Shown here: positions 6,632-15,112 of the stretch, piece by piece
How the letters are laid out: each line of letters starts with the position of its first letter
Numbering within the stretch: position 1 is the first letter of the stretch
Source: Treponema sp.
Lineage (GTDB): Bacteria; Spirochaetota; Spirochaetia; Treponematales; Treponemataceae
Reading direction: 5' to 3'
Length of the DNA stretch: 22,915 bases
NCBI GenBank assembly: GCA_023231445.1
Contig: JALNVF010000039.1
Span: forward strand, 1 to 22,915
Translations under genes and position numbers: made by a program
The notes under the pieces: model-generated
What the model was told of the DNA's origin: nothing
The model's database searches: none
Seen by the model: only the letters and a program-made list of their open reading frames with translations

Positions 6632-7015
6632 ATGCTGATAATGATAAAAGCAATTATGCGCCCTGAAAAAGCAAATGACGTTATGGCAAAACTTATGGCT
6701 GACGGGTTTCCGTCTGTTACAAAAACACATGTCGCCGGACGCGGAAAACAGCGGGGAATCAAGATAGGCGAGGTAACCTATGACGAAGTTCCGAAGACTA
6801 TGCTTATGTTTGTCATCAAAGATACAGACAAAGATTTTGTCATTAAGGATATTATTGCGACTGCCCGTACCGGAGAAAAGGGCGCTTTCGGAGACGGGAA
6901 AATTTTTGTTTCACCCGTTGAAGAAATGTATACCGTAAGTTCCGGCGTAAAAGAAACAGGAGCCGATACTTCTTCCGGTCCTGCATCGGAAACGCCTGCC
7001 GGTTCGGCTCTGTAA
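6632..7015 (+). CDS. nifI1: NifI1, GlnB/PII-like nitrogenase regulator
   Basis: This 127 aa PII-like protein starts with MIKAIMRPEKANDVMAKL, has a T-loop region after GRGKQRGIKIGEV, and ends its core with the PII signature TGEKGAFGDGKIFVSPV. In methanogens the NifI1-NifI2 pair binds the NifDK enzyme and stops it when ammonium rises; 2-oxoglutarate relieves this. Position between nifH and nifD is diagnostic of the pair. AGGAG at 6621-6625 supports the ATG. After the fold ends (about residue 105) there is an unusual Ser/Thr/Ala/Pro-rich tail of about 20 residues. Confidence 0.93.
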   Translation: MLIMIKAIMRPEKANDVMAKLMADGFPSVTKTHVAGRGKQRGIKIGEVTYDEVPKTMLMFVIKDTDKDFVIKDIIATARTGEKGAFGDGKIFVSPVEEMYTVSSGVKETGADTSSGPASETPAGSAL

Positions 7016-7027
7016 CAGAGGCCTGCT

Positions 7028-7402
7028 ATGAAAGAAATTACTGCCGTAATACGGATCGGAAAAATGAATGAAACGAAACGGGCTCTTGTTAATGCAGGAA
7101 TCAGTTCCATGAATGCCAAAGACTGCTACGGACGCGGGAAAGGTTTTATGGAAGTCCGTTATCTGGGAGCGGATAAGACTGAATTCGAAGAGCATATGGA
7201 TGATCCTGCTCTTGCTGGATCGCTTATTCCGAAACGAATGATAAACATCGTTGTGCCTGATTCTCTTGTATCAATTGTCGTGAAAACAATAATTGATATA
7301 AACAGAACCGGAAAGCCGGGAGACGGGAAAATTTTTGTTTCACCGGTAATGGACAGTTATCGTATCCGCGACGGTGAACACGGTGATGAAACACTTGACT
7401 GA
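7028..7402 (+). CDS. nifI2: NifI2, GlnB/PII-like nitrogenase regulator
   Basis: This is the 124 aa partner of NifI1. It shows the PII start (MKEITAVIRIGKMNETKRAL), a longer T-loop region (about 38-72, with an acidic stretch) typical of NifI2, and the signature RTGKPGDGKIFVSPVMDSYRIRDGE. It lies 12 bases after nifI1 and 14 before nifD, so all are co-transcribed. Together the two should give post-translational control of nitrogenase by nitrogen status without DraT/DraG. Confidence 0.93.
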   Translation: MKEITAVIRIGKMNETKRALVNAGISSMNAKDCYGRGKGFMEVRYLGADKTEFEEHMDDPALAGSLIPKRMINIVVPDSLVSIVVKTIIDINRTGKPGDGKIFVSPVMDSYRIRDGEHGDETLD

Positions 7403-7416
7403 TATAGGAGAATATA

Positions 7417-9075
7417 ATGTCTGATTTACCAGTTGCGGATTATATGTCTTTTGATCCGGAAAAATTCAAAGAGGAAGCTCTTGACGCATACTCATCGAAG
7501 GCAAATAAAAAACGATCTAGGCAGATCGTAGTAAATAAACGTGAACAAAATGAAGCAGTTCCGGAAATTCTGGCAAATACCCGTACTATACCGGGTATAC
7601 TGACGATGCGCGGCTGTTGTTATGCAGGATGTAAAGGCGTTGTGCTTGGACCTACGCGCGATATTCTGCAGATCGTCCACGGAGCAATCGGATGTTCGTT
7701 TTATGCATGGGGTACGCGGCGCAACAAGACTCGTGTTCCGTCTCCCGAAGACCAGAATTTCATGCCGTACATGTTCAGTACAGATCTTCAGGAAGACGAG
7801 ATCGTTTTCGGCGGTGAAAAAAAACTTCGTGCTGCAGCAGAGGAAGCCTATAAAATTTTTCATCCGAAAGCGATGGCTCTTTTTTCGACATGCCCGGTAG
7901 GGCTTATCGGAGACGACGTGCACAAAGTTGCACGGGAACTTGAGGAAGCTCACCCGGGATTGAACGCATTTGCTTTCAGCTGCGAGGGATACAAAGGCGT
8001 TTCCCAGTCTGCGGGTCACCATATTGCAAACAATAAACTCATGATGAAGGTAATCGGCATAAGTGAAAAATCGAAGCCGGGTAAATACCGGTTCAATATC
8101 CTGGGTGAGTATAACATTGGCGGCGATGCATTTGAGATGGAACGCCTCGCAGATAAAATGGGGCTGACGATTCAGTGCACGCTGAGCGGCAACAGCTGTT
8201 ACGACGAAATGACGGCGGCGCAGACGGCAGATTTGAACGTCGTCATGTGTCACCGGTCCATAAATTATGTTGCCGAAATGATGGAAACGAAATTCGGCAT
8301 TCCCTGGTTCAAAGTAGAGTTTATCGGCGCAGATGCTACAAGCAGGGCATTCCGGAAAATTGCCGAGTACTTTGGTGATGATGAACTCAAGGCAGCCGTA
8401 GAAAAAGTTATTGCGGAAGAAATGGTTGATGTTGAGAAGGCACGGACAGAAGCTTACGAAATATGTAAAGGAAAAACAGTTGCGCTCTTTGTCGGCGGTT
8501 CCCGCGCACATCATTATCAGAATCTGTTTAAAGAACTCGGTATGAACGTCATTGCTGCAGGGTATGAATTCGCACACCGGGATGATTATGAAGGACGAAA
8601 AATAATACCCAGTATTACCGTTGATGCAGATTCCCGTAATATTGAACAGATTTCTGTTCAACCGGATGAGAAACAGTTCCGTCCTCGTAAAACCCCGGAA
8701 GAGATGGATAAACTCCGTAAGGAAGGAATCCGGTTTGACGATTACAAAGGCATGATGAACGATATGCCCGGTAATACGCTCATCATCGACGACATTAACC
8801 ATCATGAGATGGAAATGCTCATTGAAAAATATCATCCGGATATAATTGCCGCCGGTATCAAGGAAAAGTACGTTGTACAGAAACAGGGAATACCTATGAA
8901 GCAGCTGCACAGCTATGATTATTCCGGTCCGTATGCCGGGTATAAAGGCGCGGTCAATTTCTATAAGGAAATTTCACGTCTTCTGACACAGACACCTTTT
9001 AAACTTGCAAAAGCGCCGTGGCAGGAACATCCGGAATTGACCGCAAGTTATGTTTACAACGATGGAGGCAGATAA
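7417..9075 (+). CDS. nifD: Nitrogenase molybdenum-iron protein alpha chain
   Basis: NifD holds FeMo-cofactor in the alpha2-beta2 dinitrogenase. By analogy with Azotobacter numbering, the P-cluster cysteines are Cys67, Cys93 and Cys159. The cofactor ligands are Cys278 (in VVMCHRSINY) and His498 (in LHSYDYSGPY). The active-site Gln197 and His201 (GVSQSAGHH) and Arg101 are present. All key residues are intact, so the enzyme should be functional and of the molybdenum type. At 552 aa it is longer than the roughly 490 aa of proteobacterial NifD, mainly from an insertion around residues 400-450, as in clostridial NifD. GGAG at 7407-7410 supports the ATG. Its TAA overlaps the nifK ATG by one base. 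Confidence 0.97.
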   Translation: MSDLPVADYMSFDPEKFKEEALDAYSSKANKKRSRQIVVNKREQNEAVPEILANTRTIPGILTMRGCCYAGCKGVVLGPTRDILQIVHGAIGCSFYAWGTRRNKTRVPSPEDQNFMPYMFSTDLQEDEIVFGGEKKLRAAAEEAYKIFHPKAMALFSTCPVGLIGDDVHKVARELEEAHPGLNAFAFSCEGYKGVSQSAGHHIANNKLMMKVIGISEKSKPGKYRFNILGEYNIGGDAFEMERLADKMGLTIQCTLSGNSCYDEMTAAQTADLNVVMCHRSINYVAEMMETKFGIPWFKVEFIGADATSRAFRKIAEYFGDDELKAAVEKVIAEEMVDVEKARTEAYEICKGKTVALFVGGSRAHHYQNLFKELGMNVIAAGYEFAHRDDYEGRKIIPSITVDADSRNIEQISVQPDEKQFRPRKTPEEMDKLRKEGIRFDDYKGMMNDMPGNTLIIDDINHHEMEMLIEKYHPDIIAAGIKEKYVVQKQGIPMKQLHSYDYSGPYAGYKGAVNFYKEISRLLTQTPFKLAKAPWQEHPELTASYVYNDGGR

Positions 9076-10451
9076 TGTACTTACGTCATACACCTAAAGA
9101 AATTGTCGAACGTCAGGCATTGACAATTAATGCCGCAAAAACATGCCAGCCTATAGGTGCAATGTATGCTGCTCTGGGAGTGCACAATTGTCTGCCGCAC
9201 AGTCACGGTTCTCAGGGCTGCTGCGCGTATCACCGGAGCAGTCTTACGCGCCATTATAACGATCCGATTATGGCGACTACCAGTTCGTTTTCGGAAGGTT
9301 CATCGGTATTCGGCGGTATGTCGAACCTGAACGAGGCAATAAAAAATATTTTTACGCTCTATAATCCCGACATCATTGCCGTACACACGACATGTCTGTC
9401 GGAAGTTATCGGCGACGATCTCGGACAGATTATTAAGTCCGCATATCAGGAAGGACGTATTCCGCAGGGCAAGATTGTCATGCATACGAATACACCGTCA
9501 TTCAAAGGGAGCCATGTTACAGGGTTTTCGAATATGACGGCAAGTTTTATTTCGTATCTGACTAAGAGCAGCGGTATTCCGAACGGGTGCATTAATATTA
9601 TACCCACGTTTATTGAACCAAGCGATATGTCGGAAATTAAACGTATGCTTACGGAGATGGGAATAAAATTCATCATGCTTCCTGATACATCCGATGTCGT
9701 GAACGGTCCGATGGATGGGAAATTCCATATGTTTCCCAAAGGCGGAACGACGAAAGAACAGATTGCCGGTATGGGAGACAGTACACTTACCGTCGGTCTC
9801 GGGCAGATTGGCGCCGAGGCTGCACCTAAACTGCTGAATTCAAAATTCAAAGTACCAATGGAAATTCTGGACTTGCCGATAGGGCTGAGAGCGACAGATG
9901 AATTCGTTAATCTCCTTCACGAAAAATGCGGTACTGCCGTTCCAGAGAGTCTTGAACTTGAACGGGGACAGCTGCTTGATGCCATGATCGATAAGAATCA
10001 GTACCTGAACGGGAAGAAAGTCTCAATCGTCGGTGATCCCGATATCGTGATCAGCATGTGCCGGTTCTGCCGTGAAAACGATATGAAAGTAATTCATGCA
10101 GTTTCAGGTACTCCGACATCGGAAGCATGGGAAGTCCGGCTCAAAGAAATCTGCGGGCCACAGGTGCTGGTTAAGACAGGTGAACGCGCTGATATGTTTT
10201 ATCTGCATCAGCTGATTAAAAACGAAAAACCGGATCTGCTGATGGGAAATACGTATGCGAAGGAGATCGCACGCGACGAGGATATTCCGCTGGTACGTAT
10301 CGGATATCCGATTTATGACAGAATGGGACAGCAGTATATGCCTGTTACGGGATACAGGGGCGGTATGAGATTATTCTGTAAAGTCCTCGAAACTTTAATG
10401 GACAGACAGGATCAGCTCTGCAAAGATGAAGATCTGGAATTTATCATGTGA
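9075..10451 (+). CDS. nifK: Nitrogenase molybdenum-iron protein beta chain
   Basis: NifK pairs with NifD and shares the P-cluster. Its cysteine ligands are Cys24 (KTCQPIGA), Cys49 (GSQGCCAY) and Cys107 (TTCLSEVIGDD), and the TNTPSFKGSHVTGF serine segment is present. At 458 aa it lacks the roughly 50-residue N-terminal extension of proteobacterial NifK, as in Clostridium pasteurianum. I chose the ATG at 9075 because GGAGG lies at 9064-9068 and it overlaps the nifD stop by one base. The open frame extends 19 codons upstream inside nifD with no signal. A large hairpin follows before nifE. Confidence 0.96.
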   Translation: MYLRHTPKEIVERQALTINAAKTCQPIGAMYAALGVHNCLPHSHGSQGCCAYHRSSLTRHYNDPIMATTSSFSEGSSVFGGMSNLNEAIKNIFTLYNPDIIAVHTTCLSEVIGDDLGQIIKSAYQEGRIPQGKIVMHTNTPSFKGSHVTGFSNMTASFISYLTKSSGIPNGCINIIPTFIEPSDMSEIKRMLTEMGIKFIMLPDTSDVVNGPMDGKFHMFPKGGTTKEQIAGMGDSTLTVGLGQIGAEAAPKLLNSKFKVPMEILDLPIGLRATDEFVNLLHEKCGTAVPESLELERGQLLDAMIDKNQYLNGKKVSIVGDPDIVISMCRFCRENDMKVIHAVSGTPTSEAWEVRLKEICGPQVLVKTGERADMFYLHQLIKNEKPDLLMGNTYAKEIARDEDIPLVRIGYPIYDRMGQQYMPVTGYRGGMRLFCKVLETLMDRQDQLCKDEDLEFIM

Positions 10452-10465
10452 CGAATAATTACGAT

Positions 10466-10507
10466 CCGGCAGAATGACACCGGTTCAAACCGGTATTATT
10501 CTGCCGG
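10466..10507 (+). promoter_or_regulatory. Long hairpin between nifK and nifE, adjoining the nifE ribosome binding site
   Basis: CCGGCAGAAT (10466-10475) pairs with ATTCTGCCGG (10498-10507). Inside, ACCGGTT (10479-10485) pairs with AACCGGT (10488-10494), with a 3-by-3 internal loop between the stems. The last two bases of the stem are the first two of the GGAGGAGG ribosome binding site of nifE (10506-10513). There is no T tract, so it is more likely an mRNA stabiliser, processing site or translational control than a full terminator. Confidence 0.7.
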
Positions 10508-10520
10508 AGGAGGCAGCTGT

Positions 10521-11966
10521 ATGTTTGAAGTTCTTGAAGCACGTAAAAAACAGGTATTTATAAATGGTCAGGATAATTTTGATGTTTCCTGCGATAAAGC
10601 AAGTACCGCTGGAGCGGTAAGCCAGCGCGCATGTGTGTTCTGCGGTTCCCGTGTAGTATTATATCCCATCGCGGATGCCATACACGTCATTCACGGACCT
10701 ATAGGATGTGCTGCCTATACGTGGGACTTACGCGGTTCCATGTCCAGTGGACCGGAACTCCATCGTATGTGTTTTTCCACCGATATCCGTGAGAATGAAG
10801 TCATATACGGAGGTGAGAAAAAACTGTATGCCGTTCTCTGTGAACTGATCGACGAATATAAACCGAACGCTGCATTTGTTTACGGCACGTGCATAGTCGG
10901 TCTTATAGGCGACGATATGGATGCTGTGTGCAGACGCGTCGCACAGGAAAAAGGCATCCCCGTACTTCCTGTCCATTCCGAAGGATTTAAAGGAACAAAA
11001 AAAGACGGGTATCACGCGGCCTGCGATGCACTATTTAAACTCATTGGTACAGACGATACGACACCTGTGTCAGAAAACAGTATCAACATATTAGGCGATT
11101 TCAATCTGGCCGGGGAAACATGGCTGATAGAAAATTATTACAGGCGCATGGGAGTTGAAGTCGTTGCTGCTATAACTGGTGACGGCCGTATAGAACAGCT
11201 CCGGCGGGCACACCGGGCATCACTTAATGTGGTACAGTGCAGTGGTTCAATGGTTCATCTTGCACAAATGATGGAAGAAAAATACGGCATTCCGTTCATT
11301 CATGTATCGTATTTCGGCATCGAAGATATGACTCAGGCTCTTTACGATGTAGCAGAGCGCATGGAAGACAGATCGATTATGGGAAAGACCCGTGCAATAG
11401 TCCGCCGTGATGTCCCTGAATTATTAAAAAAACTGGAGCCGTATAAAAAGGCGCTGCAGGGGAAAAAAGCAGCTGCATATGTCGGCGGTTCGTTCAAAGC
11501 TTTTTCACTTGTTAAGGCACTCAGACATCTTGGTATGGAGACAGTTGTGGTCGGTTCTCAGACAGGGACTAAAGAAGATTATGAGTATCTGAAGTCGATT
11601 ACTGTTCCGGGAACAGTAATACTCGACGATACGAATCCATTGGAACTGTCAAAGTTTATTCTTGAAAAAAATGCAGAATTATTAATAGGCGGCGTAAAGG
11701 AGCGGCCTATTGCCTATAAGATGGGAATCGGGTTTGTTGATCATAATCACGAGCGTAAAGAACCGCTTGCCTGTTATGAAGGAATGCTCAATTTTGCAAA
11801 GGAAGTGTATACGTCTCTCATGAGTCCTGTGTGGAAATATTCGCCCGCCCGTATACGGGCGGTGCATCTTCGGGACCGAAGTGAGCTTTTTGAAGAAAAA
11901 GACACTGCGGACGACCGCTCTGCCTCTGATGATAGAATTGCAGCGGCCGCAGGAGGTCAGAAATGA
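10521..11966 (+). CDS. nifE: NifE, FeMo-cofactor scaffold alpha-like subunit
   Basis: NifE forms with NifN the scaffold on which the NifB product matures to FeMo-cofactor. The 481 aa sequence parallels NifD: Cys38 (with Cys41 nearby, in RACVFCGSR), Cys63 in GPIGCAAY and Cys124 in YGTCIVGLIGDD. The cofactor-ligand segment of NifD is replaced by VVQCSGSMVHLAQMMEEKYG. The C-terminus (about 455-481) is a variable, charged tail. GGAGGAGG seven bases upstream gives a very strong start. The stop overlaps the nifN ATG by four bases (ATGA), so the partners are coupled. Confidence 0.95.
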   Translation: MFEVLEARKKQVFINGQDNFDVSCDKASTAGAVSQRACVFCGSRVVLYPIADAIHVIHGPIGCAAYTWDLRGSMSSGPELHRMCFSTDIRENEVIYGGEKKLYAVLCELIDEYKPNAAFVYGTCIVGLIGDDMDAVCRRVAQEKGIPVLPVHSEGFKGTKKDGYHAACDALFKLIGTDDTTPVSENSINILGDFNLAGETWLIENYYRRMGVEVVAAITGDGRIEQLRRAHRASLNVVQCSGSMVHLAQMMEEKYGIPFIHVSYFGIEDMTQALYDVAERMEDRSIMGKTRAIVRRDVPELLKKLEPYKKALQGKKAAAYVGGSFKAFSLVKALRHLGMETVVVGSQTGTKEDYEYLKSITVPGTVILDDTNPLELSKFILEKNAELLIGGVKERPIAYKMGIGFVDHNHERKEPLACYEGMLNFAKEVYTSLMSPVWKYSPARIRAVHLRDRSELFEEKDTADDRSASDDRIAAAAGGQK

Positions 11967-13375
11967 ACGATGAAAAAGTAAACTCTGCCATAAGTACCGT
12001 ACAAACTTCTGTATCTGACCACCATTTTGTATTGGCCCGCAACGGATGCAATATGTGCGCGCCGCTCGGAGCAAGTATCGCATACCGCGGCATTCAGGGA
12101 TGCATCCCTCTTATACACGGCTCTCAGGGATGTGCGACGTATATCCGCCGCTATACTATAAGTCATTTTCGTGAACCGGTCGATATTGCATCGTCTAATT
12201 TTACGGAAGCAACGGCGATATTCGGCGGAAAGCAGAATCTGAGTACTGCACTCGGGAACGTAACACGGCAGTATAAACCGGAAGCTGTAGGCATTACGTC
12301 AACATGTCTTTCCGAAACGATTGGGGACGACATACCGATGATTCTGCATGAATATACGGCAGCACGGGACGCATCAGAACCTGCAGCGCAGGAAGCATCA
12401 TATCCGCAGATATTTTATGCTTCTACACCTTCGTATAAGGGAACACATATCAACGGGTTTCATACAGCCGTTCATTCTGTTGTTACGAAGATAGTTCCTG
12501 CTGTACGGTGCACAAAAAGAGGGAGCAGTGTTAATGTTATTTCCGGTTTTGTATCACCTGAGGATCTCCGCGAAATTCATACGATCATGAAGGAATACAA
12601 CGTTAACTATACGCTTATCCCTGATTATTCAAAGAGTCTTGACGGTCCGTCGTGGGAAGAATATGAAAAACTGCCTGACGGAGGTACGAAGATCAGCGAC
12701 ATCCGTACGATGGGACAGGCCGCAGGTACGGTATATCTGGGAAAAGCGGTTCTGAACGAACAGAATGCCGGCCTCTGGCTTAACGATGTCTGCGGTATTC
12801 CGCTTCATCAGATACTGCTGCCCGTCGGTATCGAAAATACAGACGCTTTTTTTGCAGCGCTCAATGAAATCACCGGAAAGACGACACCTGCAGAACAGGC
12901 TGAAATCAGGGGCAGACTTATAGATGCCTATATCGACGGCCATAAATACTGTTTCGGAAAACGTGCGGTTGTCTACGGCGATGAAGATTTTGTTCTGTCT
13001 GTATGTGCCTTTCTCCGGGAGACCGGTATTGTTCCTGTTATTGCGGCGACAGGAGCTCATAAGAAAGTTGTGACAGAGTCCGGTACCGGTGAAAAACTTG
13101 AAACAATAAGCGAAGACGCTGATTTTGAAACAATGCTTGAAAAGGTCCGGTCGCTTGAACCTGACATCGTTATTGGAAGCAGCAAAGGGTATTATCTTTC
13201 GCGCAGACTGAATATACCGCTTGTCCGCTGCGGATTTCCGGTACACGACAGAATCGGCGGTCAGCGTATTCTTACGCTCGGCTACCGGGGAACACTTACT
13301 TTATTCGATCTTGTGTGCAATGCACTCATGCAGTATAAGCAGGAGAAAGCCGGTAAAGGCTGGAGTTACGTATGA
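11963..13375 (+). CDS. nifN: NifN, FeMo-cofactor scaffold beta-like subunit
   Basis: This 470 aa NifK paralogue pairs with NifE in cofactor assembly. Visible are RNGCNMCAPLGAS (Cys29, Cys32), GIQGCIPLIHGSQGCATY (Cys47, Cys57), TSTCLSETIGDD and STPSYKGTHINGF. It is a separate gene here, unlike Clostridium pasteurianum where nifN and nifB are fused. It begins inside the last codons of nifE (ATGA) with AGGAGGT upstream, and its own stop overlaps the nifB ATG in the same way. Confidence 0.94.
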   Translation: MNDEKVNSAISTVQTSVSDHHFVLARNGCNMCAPLGASIAYRGIQGCIPLIHGSQGCATYIRRYTISHFREPVDIASSNFTEATAIFGGKQNLSTALGNVTRQYKPEAVGITSTCLSETIGDDIPMILHEYTAARDASEPAAQEASYPQIFYASTPSYKGTHINGFHTAVHSVVTKIVPAVRCTKRGSSVNVISGFVSPEDLREIHTIMKEYNVNYTLIPDYSKSLDGPSWEEYEKLPDGGTKISDIRTMGQAAGTVYLGKAVLNEQNAGLWLNDVCGIPLHQILLPVGIENTDAFFAALNEITGKTTPAEQAEIRGRLIDAYIDGHKYCFGKRAVVYGDEDFVLSVCAFLRETGIVPVIAATGAHKKVVTESGTGEKLETISEDADFETMLEKVRSLEPDIVIGSSKGYYLSRRLNIPLVRCGFPVHDRIGGQRILTLGYRGTLTLFDLVCNALMQYKQEKAGKGWSYV

Positions 13376-14646
13376 CGGACCATCAGTTTGATTTTGGAAA
13401 CCATCCGTGTTTTAATGCAGCAGTCCGCCACTCGACGGGGCGCATCCATCTTCCCGTTGCACCAAAATGCAATATTCAGTGCAATTTCTGCAACCGCAGG
13501 TACGACTGCGTAAACGAAACGCGGCCCGGCGTAACGAGCTCAGTGCTTGCACCATCACAGGCATTGTCATATCTTGGCAAAGTTCTTGAAAAAGTTCCGA
13601 ATATCAGTGTTGTGGGAATTGCCGGTCCGGGAGATCCGTTCGCAAATCCTGATGAGACAATGGACACACTCGAATTAATAGGTGAAGAATACCCGGAAAA
13701 AATATTATGTCTTGCGTCAAACGGTTTGAATGTTGCTCCGTATATTGACCGGCTTAAAAAATTAAACGTCTCGCATGTAACAGTCACGGTTAATGCTGTC
13801 GATCCCGAAATTGGTGCGCAGATTTACAGCTGGGTCAGATCCGGGCCTCATGTATACCGGGGAGTCGAGGGAGCTGCAGTACTGCTTGAAAATCAGACAA
13901 AAACGATCAAGGCACTTCATGATGCAGGCATACTCATTAAAATCAATACGATCATTATTCCCGGAATAAACGACACCCATGCTGAAGCTGTTGCGAAATA
14001 CTGTAAAGAACTGGGCGCATCAATACAGAACTGTATTCCCATGATGTGTGTTGAAGGGAGCGTATTTGAAAATCATGAATCACCTTCAGCGGAAATGATG
14101 TCGGCAGTACGTACCGCCTGTGCAGCACATCTTGAACAGATGTGCCACTGTGCACGCTGCAGGGCTGATGCGGTCGGTCTTATAGGTGAAGAAAATAACA
14201 GCGAAATTGTCAGAATGCTCAGCGACGCAGCAAAACTGCAGCCGACAGAAAACAGACCGTATGTTGCGGTTGCCAGCAGGGACGGATTATTTGTAAATCA
14301 GCATCTTGGAGAAGCGACAGAGCTGTGGGTTTACCGTATGTCAGCAGATGGAACGCTGGAACTTGTGACGGAACGACCGACTCCTGTGCCGGGTACGGGA
14401 GATGAACGCTGGAAAGAACTTGCACTGGGATTTTCTGACTGTTTTGCGGTTCTGTGTGCAGGCTGCGGTGATGCTCCTGTCCGTGTTCTGAAAAAAGAAG
14501 GACTCCCTGTTATTGTCATGGAAGGGCTAGTAGAAGAAGGAGCCAGTGCGCTGGCAAAAACCGGAAAAGTGCCGCAGATATATCTAAAGCGCGCAGGGGT
14601 CTGCGAAAGGGGCAGAGGATGCAGCGGCGGTGGTTCCGGTTGTTAA
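13372..14646 (+). CDS. nifB: NifB, radical SAM FeMo-cofactor biosynthesis enzyme fused to NifX-like domain
   Basis: NifB makes NifB-co, the Fe-S-carbide core of FeMo-cofactor. Residues 1 to about 290 are the radical SAM part: the N-terminal HPCF, the SAM cluster motif C-x3-C-x2-C (Cys33, Cys37, Cys40), the AGPGDPFAN segment, TIIIPGIND, and the later Cys-His-Cys-x2-Cys region. Residues about 300-405 form a NifX/NafY-like cofactor-binding domain (VAVASRDGLFVNQHLGEA). The last residues are Gly/Cys-rich. At 424 aa this is the usual two-domain NifB. It starts in the last codon of nifN (ATGA overlap). Confidence 0.96.
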   Translation: MTDHQFDFGNHPCFNAAVRHSTGRIHLPVAPKCNIQCNFCNRRYDCVNETRPGVTSSVLAPSQALSYLGKVLEKVPNISVVGIAGPGDPFANPDETMDTLELIGEEYPEKILCLASNGLNVAPYIDRLKKLNVSHVTVTVNAVDPEIGAQIYSWVRSGPHVYRGVEGAAVLLENQTKTIKALHDAGILIKINTIIIPGINDTHAEAVAKYCKELGASIQNCIPMMCVEGSVFENHESPSAEMMSAVRTACAAHLEQMCHCARCRADAVGLIGEENNSEIVRMLSDAAKLQPTENRPYVAVASRDGLFVNQHLGEATELWVYRMSADGTLELVTERPTPVPGTGDERWKELALGFSDCFAVLCAGCGDAPVRVLKKEGLPVIVMEGLVEEGASALAKTGKVPQIYLKRAGVCERGRGCSGGGSGC

Positions 14647-14696
14647 TCGGGTACAGTAACGAATTTATATTATTAATAAAGGAAAAGAGGTAAAAG

Positions 14697-15002
14697 ATGA
14701 GTAAGCCTTCACATCACATTTTTGTATGCGGATCATTCCGCATGAACGGCGCTCCGCAGGGAGTGTGCAGCAAAGGCGGTTCAATGCAGCTGATGCAGTA
14801 TCTTGAACAGGAAATAGGAGACCGCGGTATTGACGCAGCTGTATCAAGTACAGGCTGCCTTAAACTGTGTGACCGGGGGCCTGCCGTCATTGTATATCCG
14901 GAAGGCTGGTACTACGGACATATTGACACTGAAGACGCAATGGACGCCGTTCTTGATTCAATAGAAAACGGAAAGCCTGATTCTGCTTATCTGATAGCCT
15001 GA
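14697..15002 (+). CDS. Thioredoxin-fold [2Fe-2S] ferredoxin
   Basis: This 101 aa protein matches the Shethna-type/Clostridium pasteurianum [2Fe-2S] ferredoxin family. It has Cys11 and Cys24 in the first half and the paired Cys54-x3-Cys58 in STGCLKLCDRGP, followed by the typical VIVYPEGWYYG strand. Homologues are commonly found at the end of nif operons and are proposed electron carriers or protective partners. It begins 50 bases after nifB behind a purine-rich GAGG ribosome binding site and ends before two hairpins, so it is the last nif operon gene. Confidence 0.92.
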   Translation: MSKPSHHIFVCGSFRMNGAPQGVCSKGGSMQLMQYLEQEIGDRGIDAAVSSTGCLKLCDRGPAVIVYPEGWYYGHIDTEDAMDAVLDSIENGKPDSAYLIA

Positions 15003-15012
15003 ATTTATTTAT

Positions 15013-15048
15013 GGGAACCTCTAAAAACTTCAGTTTTTAGAGGTTCCC
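15013..15048. terminator. Perfect 17-bp-arm hairpin ending the nif operon
   Basis: GGGAACCTCTAAAAACT (15013-15029) and its exact complement AGTTTTTAGAGGTTCCC (15032-15048) leave almost no loop; as RNA it would form a 15-bp stem with a 6-base loop. It starts 10 bases after the ferredoxin stop. No long T run follows, so it could be a terminator, an mRNA end protector or a copy of a dispersed repeat. Confidence 0.6.
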
Positions 15049-15076
15049 TTATAATAGTTTTCCTCCTTTTGTGTGC

Positions 15077-15109
15077 AGGGGAATCTGTCCGGTGCAGGCA
15101 GATTCCCCT
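15077..15109 (-). terminator. Hairpin just beyond the modC stop
   Basis: AGGGGAATCTG (15077-15087) and CAGATTCCCCT (15099-15109) form a perfect 11-bp stem with an 11-base loop, three bases past the modC stop on the minus strand. It likely ends or protects the modABC transcript. T-rich sequence is poor on the downstream side, so efficiency is uncertain. Confidence 0.55.
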
Positions 15110-15112
15110 CTT

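Noticed and set aside
7492..8910. A 472-codon open frame antisense to nifD
   Set aside because: It is a shadow of nifD codon use. It has no ribosome binding site and no recognisable domain, while nifD is complete with all catalytic residues.
8893..8970. Ala in place of the second His in the YSGPYHG segment of NifD (here YSGPYAG)
   Set aside because: From memory, clostridial-type NifD also has Ala here. The true cofactor ligand His498 is present, so it is a lineage feature and not a defect.
14024..14035. A sixth TACA-N4-TGTA palindrome (AATACAG/CTGTATT arms) inside nifB
   Set aside because: It lies within well-conserved coding sequence, far from any start. About 0.35 such cores are expected by chance in the window, so one coding copy is not surprising.
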